From: Loktanella sp. D2R18
Lineage (GTDB): Bacteria > Pseudomonadota > Alphaproteobacteria > Rhodobacterales > Rhodobacteraceae
Direction: 5' to 3'
DNA length: 64,000 nt
Assembly (NCBI RefSeq): GCF_003318235.1
Contig: NZ_QOCG01000030.1
Location: 62,001-126,000, forward strand
Made by a program: the position numbers and the translations under genes. Below are positions 1 to 7,854 of the stretch, piece after piece. The notes beneath the pieces are model-generated. The model worked only from the letters and a program-made list of their open reading frames with translations, was not told where the DNA came from and did no database searches. How positions within the stretch are numbered: the first letter of the stretch is position 1; each line of letters starts with the position of its first letter.

Positions 1-387
1 GGCCCTGAAGTGTTCAACTGCGTGCTCGTCGACCGCCGCCCAGAGGTCAAAGATAAGCCGATGGATAAGATCATTGCCGCCTTGGACGAAGGGGCGTCGT
101 TGATCATCTTTCCCGAAGGCAATCGCAACATGACCGATGAGCCGCTTTTGCCGTTTAAGGCGGGGCTATATAACATGGGGCTGGCCCGGCCTGATATTGA
201 TTTGGTGCCCACGTGGGTCGCCAATCTCAATACGATCATGCCCAAAGGCGAGGTGATCCCACTGCCGCTGATTTGCACCGTCACATTTGGTACGCCAATC
301 CATGTCAAAGCCGACGAAGACAAGGACGCATTTTTGGCCCGCGCGTCAGACGCATTGGTCGCGCTGGCACCTGAGGTGACACAATGA
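1..387 (+). CDS. Lysophospholipid (1-acylglycerol-3-phosphate) acyltransferase family, 3' part only
   Basis: The reading frame is open from base 1, so the 5' end lies outside the window; the last 128 residues are visible. The segment FPEGNRN matches acyltransferase motif III (FPEGTRS type) of the PlsC family, followed by the KAG element and a VP-containing strand typical of motif IV. The HX4D motif would be upstream of the window. Family members acylate lysophosphatidate at the inner face of the cytoplasmic membrane. The stop codon overlaps the next gene by 4 bases (ATGA), so it is translationally coupled to a CdsA-like gene that would use its product. The pairing fits phospholipid synthesis, but the exact acceptor is not shown by the sequence. 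Confidence 0.8.
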   Translation, partial: GPEVFNCVLVDRRPEVKDKPMDKIIAALDEGASLIIFPEGNRNMTDEPLLPFKAGLYNMGLARPDIDLVPTWVANLNTIMPKGEVIPLPLICTVTFGTPIHVKADEDKDAFLARASDALVALAPEVTQ

Positions 388-1325
388 GCCCCACAACGGT
401 TGATATTTTGCTGCTGGCCTTTGGCAGTTTTGGCATTCTGATTGGGCTCACATTTATAGGTGAAGTCCTGCGCGCCCGCCAAACCCCTGGCACGCTAAAC
501 CCTGTGCTTGAAACATTCATGACCCGCATCCAAAGCTGGTGGGGCATGGTCGCATTTGTCGGCGGCGCGCTTCTAATGGGAAAATTCGGGGTGATGGTGC
601 TGTTCGCATTTTGCTCATTCGCGGCATTGCGCGAATTTCTGACGCTGACGGCCAAAGCACAGGCTGACCACAAATCGCTCGCGCTCGCATTTTTCGTGGT
701 GCTGCCGTTGCAATATGTCTTTGTCGGCATGGGCTGGACCGGAATGTATACCGTTTTCATTCCGGTTTACGCGTTTTTACTTCTGCCAATCATGTCAGCA
801 TTGCGCGGCAATGCTGATCGGTTTCTTGTGCGCGTGGCCGAAACCCAATGGGCGCTGATGATTGCGGTTTTTTGCGTCAGCCACGTACCCGCATTGATCA
901 ATCTAGACCTAGGACAAAGCAGCGACCGTTCCGTCCTAATGATCGCCTTTTTGGTCATGGTCGTGCAGTTTGGTGATTTGCTCGAATATTTCTTTGGGCG
1001 TCGGATCGGGCGTCACAAAATCGCCCCCGGGCTGTCGCCTAAAACCCGCGAAGGTGTGCTCTGCGGTGTCATTTCCGCAATGTGTATCGGCGCGTTGCTG
1101 CATTGGATCACCCCATTTGGTATCTTAGGTGCAGCGGGCATGGCGGCGATCGCATCGTTTGTAGGCATGTTAGGCAGTCTTGTGTTTGCCGCCATCAAAC
1201 GCGACCGCGGCGTCAAGGATTGGTCACATCTGATCCCCGGCCAAGGCGGGTTTGTTGATCAATTGGACAGCGTGATTTTTGCCGCTCCGATCTTTTATCA
1301 TCTGACCGCATATTTCTATGGGTGA
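384..1325 (+). CDS. Phosphatidate cytidylyltransferase, CdsA/YnbB-like
   Basis: 313-residue integral membrane protein with about eight hydrophobic segments. The C-terminal part has the CdsA signature region, with an acidic residue pair followed by LSPKTREG (residues about 214-221), like the SPKKTWEG element of CDP-diglyceride synthases. The family makes CDP-diacylglycerol from phosphatidate and CTP. It overlaps the acyltransferase gene by 4 bases, as in acyltransferase/CdsA paralogue pairs, so it may be a second copy and not the housekeeping cdsA usually found near uppS and dxr. It ends tail to tail with the minus-strand glycosyltransferase gene, overlapping it by 10 bases. Confidence 0.85.
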   Translation: MSPTTVDILLLAFGSFGILIGLTFIGEVLRARQTPGTLNPVLETFMTRIQSWWGMVAFVGGALLMGKFGVMVLFAFCSFAALREFLTLTAKAQADHKSLALAFFVVLPLQYVFVGMGWTGMYTVFIPVYAFLLLPIMSALRGNADRFLVRVAETQWALMIAVFCVSHVPALINLDLGQSSDRSVLMIAFLVMVVQFGDLLEYFFGRRIGRHKIAPGLSPKTREGVLCGVISAMCIGALLHWITPFGILGAAGMAAIASFVGMLGSLVFAAIKRDRGVKDWSHLIPGQGGFVDQLDSVIFAAPIFYHLTAYFYG

Positions 1326-2062
1326 CGCAAAAACTGCGGCAGTTTCGATAAGTTCTTTGCAACCAACGTGCCTGCCCCGCCGATACGGTGTCGGCGGATT
1401 GCACGGTAATCTTCGCGACTTTTACGGATGAGCAGTTTGAGCGAGCCATTGCTGACCCCGCCGACCTGCATCTGCACCATCACTTGCGGCAAATAGGCCA
1501 ACCGCACATCTGCTGACAGATAGCGCAACATCGCCTCGTAATCGCCGGAAATACGAAACCTGGCGTCATAGGCTCCCATATTTTCAAACACTTGACGGCG
1601 CAGATACAGCGTTGGGTGCGGCGGCATCCACCCCCATTTCAGGCGGGTATTACAATAGGGCCCCGCCGTCCAATGCCGCACCACCCGGCCCGACCCATCT
1701 GCCGCCACATATTGCAAATCACCGTAAACGCCATCGATCGCCGGATCCGCAAGCGCCTTGGCCACAGCCGCCAGCACATTCGGCCCCGCGAGCTGATCAT
1801 CAGCATGCAGCACCCCCACGACATCCCCCGTTACGCGCGCAATCCCTGCGTTGATTGCTTCGTAAATCCCACCATCAGGGGCCGAAACAACTTTAGGGGT
1901 GATGCGGCGCTTTGCCCATAGAATGTCTAAAGTGCCATCGGTCGATCCGCCATCTTGCACCAGGTGTTCGATGTCAGGGTAGGTCTGCTGCGCAAGGCTA
2001 TCGAGCATCCGTGACAAGGTCTGCGCGCCAGTCATCACGGCTGTCACGACCGATATCTTCAT
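1316..2062 (-). CDS. Family 2 glycosyltransferase (WcaA-like), last gene of the EPS operon
   Basis: 248 residues with a GT-A fold start: MKISVVTAVMTG, then QDGGSTDGT (nucleotide binding) and a HADD acidic motif (about residue 86), the DXD-like metal site. No membrane span is evident, so it probably works at the cytoplasmic face on a lipid-linked oligosaccharide. Its start overlaps the stop of the upstream glycosyltransferase gene by 4 bases. It is the most distal gene of a seven-gene minus-strand polysaccharide operon running from 7722. The sugar donor and acceptor cannot be told from sequence. Confidence 0.88.
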   Translation of the reverse strand: MKISVVTAVMTGAQTLSRMLDSLAQQTYPDIEHLVQDGGSTDGTLDILWAKRRITPKVVSAPDGGIYEAINAGIARVTGDVVGVLHADDQLAGPNVLAAVAKALADPAIDGVYGDLQYVAADGSGRVVRHWTAGPYCNTRLKWGWMPPHPTLYLRRQVFENMGAYDARFRISGDYEAMLRYLSADVRLAYLPQVMVQMQVGGVSNGSLKLLIRKSREDYRAIRRHRIGGAGTLVAKNLSKLPQFLRHP

Positions 2063-2961
2063 GACGTCCCCGCCCCAAGATCAATGCCGAGCGCCGCCTG
2101 AATTGCGGCCTTGGGATCATCTCCTGTGATCGTCATATGGCGGCGAACCTCGACTAGTTTTGCGTCGACCAAATAGCGATACCAAAACCCTTGCAGCACA
2201 TGAAATGCGCGGGCTTGCCGCCCGTCCAAAAAACCAAGCCGCAGGATATACCGGTAAAAGAAATACAAACCTGCACGCAACCCACCCGGCAAACGCCCGT
2301 AAATCCGATCTTTAATCCAGCGCTTCACCGCTGCCTGTTTTCCTCCGCGCAATGTCCCGATGGTGTCTTGCGGCATAAAGCGATGCTTGCGGTTCAAGAT
2401 ATCGACGACCTCGCGGCTGGCATATGCATTGTGTTTGGCGATCCACCAATCAAGGTTTTTACGGTTGTCGTCGATGATCAAGCCCGGCAATGATTCCGTA
2501 GGCCCTGACACCACGATATGCTCATCCATCCACCGGTTTTCACAATGCCCTTTCCCATTGCGAAACAACCGCAGCACGCGGATTGGAAACACCCCGCCCC
2601 AGCGCACAGGCTGGCCCAGAAAATGCATCGCACGCCCGACATAAACGCCATCCACATCCGGCAGCCCCGCGCTGATTTGGGCAGCCAGTTCCGCAGTGAC
2701 CACCTCATCCGCATCAAGGCGTAGCACCCAGCCCGGCGCATTAGATAGTTGCTGTAGCGCCCAGTTAAACTGCGTCGCATAATTGGTCCAAGCATGGCAC
2801 AATACCTCTGCCCCAGCTTCACGCGCCAATTCCACCGTATTATCTGTCGACCCGCTATCGACAACGATAATCTTTGTCGCAATCGCCTGCACCGATGCAA
2901 TTGCCCGCACGATGTGCAGGCTTTCGTCTTTGGTTAAGATAATGACGGTGAGCGGGGTCAT
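2059..2961 (-). CDS. Family 2 glycosyltransferase, WaaE/KdtX-like
   Basis: 300 residues when started at the ATG at 2961, which overlaps the previous gene's stop as ATGA; an open frame further upstream to 3102 only shadows that gene. The N-terminus has LTKDES, then VDSGSTDNT and LRLDADE (DXD motif, about residue 88), the hallmarks of the WaaE/KdtX branch of GT2 enzymes. The C-terminal third carries hydrophobic and aromatic stretches (YFFYRYILRLG) that may touch the membrane. It lies within the EPS operon and probably adds one sugar of the repeat unit. Confidence 0.87.
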   Translation of the reverse strand: MTPLTVIILTKDESLHIVRAIASVQAIATKIIVVDSGSTDNTVELAREAGAEVLCHAWTNYATQFNWALQQLSNAPGWVLRLDADEVVTAELAAQISAGLPDVDGVYVGRAMHFLGQPVRWGGVFPIRVLRLFRNGKGHCENRWMDEHIVVSGPTESLPGLIIDDNRKNLDWWIAKHNAYASREVVDILNRKHRFMPQDTIGTLRGGKQAAVKRWIKDRIYGRLPGGLRAGLYFFYRYILRLGFLDGRQARAFHVLQGFWYRYLVDAKLVEVRRHMTITGDDPKAAIQAALGIDLGAGTS

Positions 2962-3500
2962 TTCATTGGCCTGATTTGCAAGGGGTTTCCCACTCCTATA
3001 TGGCCCGTCGGCAAATTTTTCATGGCCACGGCCCGCGCGCCCAAAATGGCCCGCGCGCCAATCCGCACCCCCGGCCCGACAAAGGCGTCCGCGCAAACCC
3101 AAACGTCATCATCTATCCAAATTTTCGGGGTGACCAAGGGGCGCTGCGGCTGACGCCAATCATGGCTGCCCGCACATAGATGCGCATATTGCGAGACCGT
3201 CGCACGTGCACCGATGTGAATCTCACCCAAAGCATACAGAATGGCGTGCGCACCAACAGCCGCCTGATCGTCGATCCGCAGATGCCAAGGCATGGTGATC
3301 CGCACGCTTGGGTAAATATGCACGCAGCGCCCGATCTGCGCCCCAAAGACCCGCAAAAGCCAAACCCGCCATGCCCAAAGCGGCCGGGGGCTCCACCGAA
3401 ACAACGGCCAGACCAGCACCCATATCACGCGGCGCAGCTGGGTGGTAAATCCGTATTTTTGCGCGCTGCGATTTGCGCTGACGTCAACATGGGTCATCAT
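2958..3500 (-). CDS. WcaF-type hexapeptide-repeat acetyltransferase
   Basis: 180 residues from the ATG at 3500, chosen because it overlaps the upstream stop by 4 bases (ATGA); the longer frame to 3596 lies inside the neighbour. The protein has a left-handed beta-helix built of hexapeptide repeats (for example IGRCVHIYPSVRI, IGARAILGARAV) and the WcaF-like N-terminal WSPRPLWAWR region. This family O-acetylates sugars with acetyl-CoA during colanic-acid-like polysaccharide synthesis. It sits between two glycosyltransferase genes of the EPS operon, consistent with acetylation of the repeat unit. Confidence 0.85.
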   Translation of the reverse strand: MMTHVDVSANRSAQKYGFTTQLRRVIWVLVWPLFRWSPRPLWAWRVWLLRVFGAQIGRCVHIYPSVRITMPWHLRIDDQAAVGAHAILYALGEIHIGARATVSQYAHLCAGSHDWRQPQRPLVTPKIWIDDDVWVCADAFVGPGVRIGARAILGARAVAMKNLPTGHIGVGNPLQIRPMK

Positions 3501-4618
3501 ACGGGCACCGCCGTGGTGCGCCGAGCGGCGACCTCTTGATACAATTCCACAAAACGCGCGGTCATGGCTGTGGATGAAAACTCTTGCTGCATCCACCTGC
3601 GGCCGCGTCCCCCCATCACCCCAAGATCACGCCCCAATAATCCGTTAATTTCTTGTGCTAAATCAGAGGTCTTCAAATCAATACAGGCCCCACACCCGAT
3701 GCTATCAAGCCGCTGCCACGGTGTTTGGGTTGTGGTCAAAACGGGCACGCCGTGGGCCAGCGCTTCGGCAATGGCGATGCCAAAGTTTTCGGAATGGCTA
3801 GGCAGCACAAATAGGTCAGCATCGGCAAACGCTCGCTCTTTTGCAACGCCATCCGCATGCCCGTGAAAGTGGATGCGTGGGCCACATTCCTGCTTGAGCT
3901 GCGCGATATAGGCGGCATCCCCCGTGCCATAAACATCCAAATGGACATGCGCAGGCAGCCCTGCCATCGCCGCGCACAGCAGGTCCAACCCTTTTTTGGG
4001 ATGCAGCCGCCCCAAAAACAAGAGCCTGCTTGGCCTGCGGGTCGACCGCGGCGCGGCTGGTGGGATCGCGACGCTATTGGGGATCATCACCGTACGTATC
4101 GCCCCCAAGCGCTGCGTGCTTTGGCGCGCCTCTGCGTCGCTGGTCACATGTAGCGTCACATCTGCACCGCGCAAAAATTGCGCCAGATGTTCAAACAGCT
4201 GTTTTGTGTGGCGGCGGGGCGCGTCGGACCAATCAGCGGTGGCTTGCAACGCGCCACGCGGCGACCAGATCAACGGTTTGCCTAGCGCGCGGGCGCAGGC
4301 CAAGGCAGGCAATGTCGGGAAACTATAGGTTCCAGTTAGATGCACGATGTCAGCCCAAGCGACCGCCTGCGGCAAGCGTGCCAACAGCCCCGGCGCAATC
4401 GCATGACCCGCAATCCGGCGCGTATATCTGACCGGATATGGCAGCGGTTCGGGCGTCACACGCGCTTGCCGGTCGGGCCCAGCCGCATCAGTTGTCAGCG
4501 CCTGCAATGCGAACCCCGGCTGCTGTGCAACCCCATCACAGATCGCCTTTGTTGACCAAATGGGGCCACCCCAATAGGTCGCGGGGTAAAAGGACGGGCT
4601 GATATGCAAAATCTTCAT
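3497..4618 (-). CDS. Family 4 glycosyltransferase
   Basis: 373 residues with two Rossmann-like domains (GT-B). The N-terminal domain opens with MKILHISPSFYPATYWGGP. The C-terminal domain has LLFLGRLHPKKGLDLL and the EX7E-like donor site in PSHSENFGIAIAEALAHG (about residues 283-300). It is a retaining glycosyltransferase of the GT4 group using a nucleotide sugar. Its start overlaps the preceding acyltransferase stop by 4 bases and its stop overlaps the WcaF-like gene, so it belongs to the same operon. Substrate unknown. Confidence 0.88.
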   Translation of the reverse strand: MKILHISPSFYPATYWGGPIWSTKAICDGVAQQPGFALQALTTDAAGPDRQARVTPEPLPYPVRYTRRIAGHAIAPGLLARLPQAVAWADIVHLTGTYSFPTLPALACARALGKPLIWSPRGALQATADWSDAPRRHTKQLFEHLAQFLRGADVTLHVTSDAEARQSTQRLGAIRTVMIPNSVAIPPAAPRSTRRPSRLLFLGRLHPKKGLDLLCAAMAGLPAHVHLDVYGTGDAAYIAQLKQECGPRIHFHGHADGVAKERAFADADLFVLPSHSENFGIAIAEALAHGVPVLTTTQTPWQRLDSIGCGACIDLKTSDLAQEINGLLGRDLGVMGGRGRRWMQQEFSSTAMTARFVELYQEVAARRTTAVPV

Positions 4619-5199
4619 TCTGCTGCCTGCGCCATTGGAAGCCGCTGCCCGATCACACGGGCCGGATTACCTGCGACCACGGTATTTGCAGCCACATTTG
4701 TGGCCACCACCGCACCGGCACCGATCACCGCGCCGCGCCCAATCTGGGTACATTGCGGCAAGATCACTGCCCGCATCCCAATCCAAACATCGGCACCAAT
4801 TTCCTTGGCGCGCGGCTGTGGAGGGGAGTGCGGGTCAAGCCCATGGTCATGTGTATAGATCACCGCATCTTCGGAAATCATAGATCCATCGCCAATACGC
4901 AACCCGCCGGTGATGTCCAAATGCACGTTGCGGTTCACCTGCACTTGATCGCCGATATGCAGGCTTGTGCCCGACACTTCGGAGGAGGCGTTGCAGCCTT
5001 TCCAAAAATAGCAGTTCTTGCCAACCCGGACGCTGCGCGGGTCGGCGAAGCGAACACCGGGCTGAAACCGCGATCCTTTGCCAACAGATTTTAACGTCGC
5101 GACGTGTATCTGTGTCGCGCAGATGATCCCGAAGCGGCGATAAACTGCGCCCGCTGCGCGGCCAAACCAATAAGCTGCAATCAATGGGTTAAGCCGCAT
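4615..5199 (-). CDS. Hexapeptide-repeat acyltransferase of the EPS operon
   Basis: 194 residues from the ATG at 5199, which overlaps the polymerase stop by 11 bases; an alternative start at 5256 lies deeper inside that gene. Hexapeptide repeats run through the second half (IGDGSMISEDAVIY, IGADVWIGMRAVI, IGRGAVIGAGAVV), and the loop TYDHD-like segment YTHDHGLDPHSPPQ holds the usual catalytic histidine of maltose/galactoside-type O-acetyltransferases. It is the second sugar O-acyltransferase in the locus, so the polymer is probably modified at two positions or on two sugars. Confidence 0.82.
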   Translation of the reverse strand: MRLNPLIAAYWFGRAAGAVYRRFGIICATQIHVATLKSVGKGSRFQPGVRFADPRSVRVGKNCYFWKGCNASSEVSGTSLHIGDQVQVNRNVHLDITGGLRIGDGSMISEDAVIYTHDHGLDPHSPPQPRAKEIGADVWIGMRAVILPQCTQIGRGAVIGAGAVVATNVAANTVVAGNPARVIGQRLPMAQAAE

Positions 5200-6532
5200 A
5201 ACACACCCCAGATTTGGGCAGAAGGCAGGGCCTGAAGCAGGGCACAAACAGCGCAAGCATCAAGAGCAACAAGACAGATTGCGCCGCCGCCCCGACGATA
5301 AATGCGCTAAACGACGACTGCAGCGTGGCCTGTACGAAGGGATAAAATAGCATCGGATACAGCAGGTATGATCCGTGGCGCAAAACCTGCGTGGCGTTTA
5401 GCAGAATTTCTTCACCCTTGCGGTAAATCGCCCCCAACACAGGCGCGACCCCCAACCCGAACCAACCAAAGTTGATAAACGCCTCACCCGGGCCGGTCAC
5501 GTTAAACGCGCCGCCGGTGAAAGTTTGCATAATTTCGCGCTTGAAATAGACGCCCAAATCAATGGCAGGCTTTTCCAGCCAAATCGCGCGTGGCACCCAG
5601 CCGAACAGCCACCACGTATAACTTTCACCATGAAGAAGCTGTTCAAATTCAGTGCGGTCCGTGACCATCACTGCAACGTTCAAATCCAGAAAATAGGTCG
5701 ATCCGACAATCTGTTGAAACAATGACACCTGCGCCCCGTGAAACCGCAATTGGGTCATGTAGGCCGATACCACCATCACCGCAAATAGGCCCAAAATGGT
5801 TAAGAAAACCGTCCGCGCGGCGATCTGCCCGCCCAGTATCGCATAGGTCGCAAACGCGTAGACAAGCAGCTCTATCAGCTCAAATCTGTCGCCAGAAATC
5901 ACAGCAATGCCAATAAGCAAAACACCCACAATGGCGGCCTGCGCTATCACCCGGCGCGCGCGCAGCACGATGCCATTGGCGAGCAGCAGCACAAAGGCAA
6001 ATTTGGGGATGATAAAGAACGTCTTAATCCCCGCCAGTGTGGCCCCCACGCCTGCGTCATTCACATTGATCTGCTTTGTCGCGTTCAACCCGGCAAGCAA
6101 TGCGGGATCAAACACTCCGACCCCGCGCGCGCGCAAGACAAGCGCAAATGTTATTGCCGCAAATGTAAATGCCCCGGTAAAAAGCCAGTCGCGGCGGCAG
6201 ATTTGTGATGCAATTAAACGCGCGGCTTCTTGAGACTGCGCATGGCTTACGGGACGAGCAAAGGCGATGTATCCGACGCAAATCAGTATGATAAACAGGC
6301 TCAGGTAAAGCGCACCACGCAATTGGGCTGAGGGCGAGGGCGTAAACTGTTGAAAGAACGCCAATTCGGGGACGACCGCATAGGCTGCTGCCTTGAGGAA
6401 GAAACCAAGCCCGCAAAAATATCCTAGAAAATACATCGGCGACACATAGGGAGCACAGCCCATCCGCTGCCCGATGACCAAAGGCAGCAGGGTGCAGATC
6501 AGCGCGAGGGCGATGATCAGGACGGTTTCCAT
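5189..6532 (-). CDS. Oligosaccharide repeat-unit polymerase-like membrane protein (Wzy/O-antigen polymerase type)
   Basis: 447 residues from the ATG at 6532, which overlaps the flippase gene by 16 bases. About ten or more transmembrane segments are visible, with a large loop (around residues 270-360) rich in W, F and charged residues, the common Wzy-like topology. Wzy proteins are poorly conserved, so the call rests on topology, length and position between a flippase and glycosyltransferases. It would join lipid-linked repeat units at the periplasmic face in a Wzx/Wzy pathway. Confidence 0.72.
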   Translation of the reverse strand: METVLIIALALICTLLPLVIGQRMGCAPYVSPMYFLGYFCGLGFFLKAAAYAVVPELAFFQQFTPSPSAQLRGALYLSLFIILICVGYIAFARPVSHAQSQEAARLIASQICRRDWLFTGAFTFAAITFALVLRARGVGVFDPALLAGLNATKQINVNDAGVGATLAGIKTFFIIPKFAFVLLLANGIVLRARRVIAQAAIVGVLLIGIAVISGDRFELIELLVYAFATYAILGGQIAARTVFLTILGLFAVMVVSAYMTQLRFHGAQVSLFQQIVGSTYFLDLNVAVMVTDRTEFEQLLHGESYTWWLFGWVPRAIWLEKPAIDLGVYFKREIMQTFTGGAFNVTGPGEAFINFGWFGLGVAPVLGAIYRKGEEILLNATQVLRHGSYLLYPMLFYPFVQATLQSSFSAFIVGAAAQSVLLLLMLALFVPCFRPCLLPKSGVCYAA

Positions 6533-7722
6533 CGGCGTCCCAATACGAATGCGGAGGTGTCGACGCCGACCCGCTGCCAAATCATCCACCACAATAGCGC
6601 GCTGCCGCATGTGATCGCGCCGACATAGGCCAAAGCATTTTCAAGCGGGCCCGCAACAAATGTGGCCAAACCAAGATAGGCAAGCAAGCCCGCTGCGCGC
6701 GAAATGGCAGATAGGTGCGCCATGCCACAAAGTGTGGCGACGGTGAAACCTGATGCAAACACAACCTGCAAAACTGCACCGCAAAGAAGTACCGCAAAGA
6801 CCGCAGGCGCCTCCGCGGGCAAGAAAGGCAGCGCCATAATCCCCAAAAGAAACAAAGCAAACCCCGGTAAAAGCGCAACCCGGTTGCCCAGCTTACTAGC
6901 CGCACGCAACCCAACAGTATCGCGCGCTGCATAACTTTTTGACACCGCATTTGCGCTGACCCAAGTCGCCACACTGACAGGAAGCGCCCCCAGGTTGGCC
7001 ACACGGCGCAACACCACGTAGGTCCCAATTTGTGCTGGCGAAAGTATCGCCCCGCCGACAATAATATCGACCTGCGACAACCCAACCCCCAAGACCGATG
7101 TCCCCCAAAGCGAGAGCGATACGACCGGTGTGGGGTGGGACGCATTGATAATTTCGCCCCGGTGCCGGCGTTGCCAAGCCCAGATTATGGCAACAATCGC
7201 AAAGCCCCCCAACCAGACCACGGCAAACGATAAGTACTGATCTGTCGTCAATGCGGCCAAGCCAAGACCAACTTGCGGGCCGCAATCCCGGAGTACCATC
7301 GACATGTTGACGCTGCCTAAGGCGCGCATCAGACTTGCCAGACAGGTCAACAGGTTGATGGCGAACGCCGCCCAAAAAATGGAAGCCCAAGGTAGCAAAG
7401 GTAAAAACAGCGGGCAAATCATAACGCCGATTACGGCCACTGCTGCGGGCAAAGTGACCATATGCAACAGCAGACCTGCGGGCGACACCCCGCCACCATC
7501 CGTTAAGGCACGCAACAAAAGAAGCGGGCCGCCCAATGACACGACCGGCGCGGCAACAAGAGCAATCCCCCAAACGACCGCAAGTGACCCAAATGCATCG
7601 AACCCAAGCCAGTAGGCCAACCAAATCATAACGCCGAAATTGACTGCAACAATCGCGGCACGCGCGGCCATTGGTAATGTGGCCTTTGCACTGATCAGCC
7701 TGCTCAACTTTGTCCCAAACAT
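6517..7722 (-). CDS. Oligosaccharide flippase (Wzx/MOP superfamily), first gene of the EPS operon
   Basis: 401 residues with about twelve hydrophobic segments and the MOP-type start (FGTKLSRLI, then an ARAAIVAVNFGVMIW first span). It would flip undecaprenyl-linked repeat units to the periplasm. It is the first gene of the minus-strand operon of seven genes down to 1316, each overlapping or abutting the next. The divergent gene on the other side encodes a Wzz-like protein, and a CtrA-type box lies in the intergenic region (7786-7801), 64 bases upstream of this start. Confidence 0.8.
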   Translation of the reverse strand: MFGTKLSRLISAKATLPMAARAAIVAVNFGVMIWLAYWLGFDAFGSLAVVWGIALVAAPVVSLGGPLLLLRALTDGGGVSPAGLLLHMVTLPAAVAVIGVMICPLFLPLLPWASIFWAAFAINLLTCLASLMRALGSVNMSMVLRDCGPQVGLGLAALTTDQYLSFAVVWLGGFAIVAIIWAWQRRHRGEIINASHPTPVVSLSLWGTSVLGVGLSQVDIIVGGAILSPAQIGTYVVLRRVANLGALPVSVATWVSANAVSKSYAARDTVGLRAASKLGNRVALLPGFALFLLGIMALPFLPAEAPAVFAVLLCGAVLQVVFASGFTVATLCGMAHLSAISRAAGLLAYLGLATFVAGPLENALAYVGAITCGSALLWWMIWQRVGVDTSAFVLGRRWKPS

Positions 7723-7785
7723 ATACGCACCCCATCGCGGCCCGTTAACTTCGCCGTCCTCTCGCTTAGTCGTCGTTCATTGAGA

Positions 7786-7801
7786 TTAATTTTCGGTTAA
7801 C
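7786..7801. promoter_or_regulatory. CtrA-type box (TTAA-N7-TTAAC) in the EPS divergent promoter
   Basis: The bases read TTAA, seven others, then TTAAC, an exact match to the full CtrA binding consensus known in Alphaproteobacteria. The site lies between the divergent flippase (start 7722) and Wzz-like (start 7855) genes and could serve either. A second exact box lies upstream of the sugar transferase/ghsA/ghsB unit. Binding itself is inferred. Confidence 0.55.
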
Positions 7802-7854
7802 CCTGATGTGATCAATTGGTGCCTATCGTTGCAGGACAAAAGGCGCTGACATTC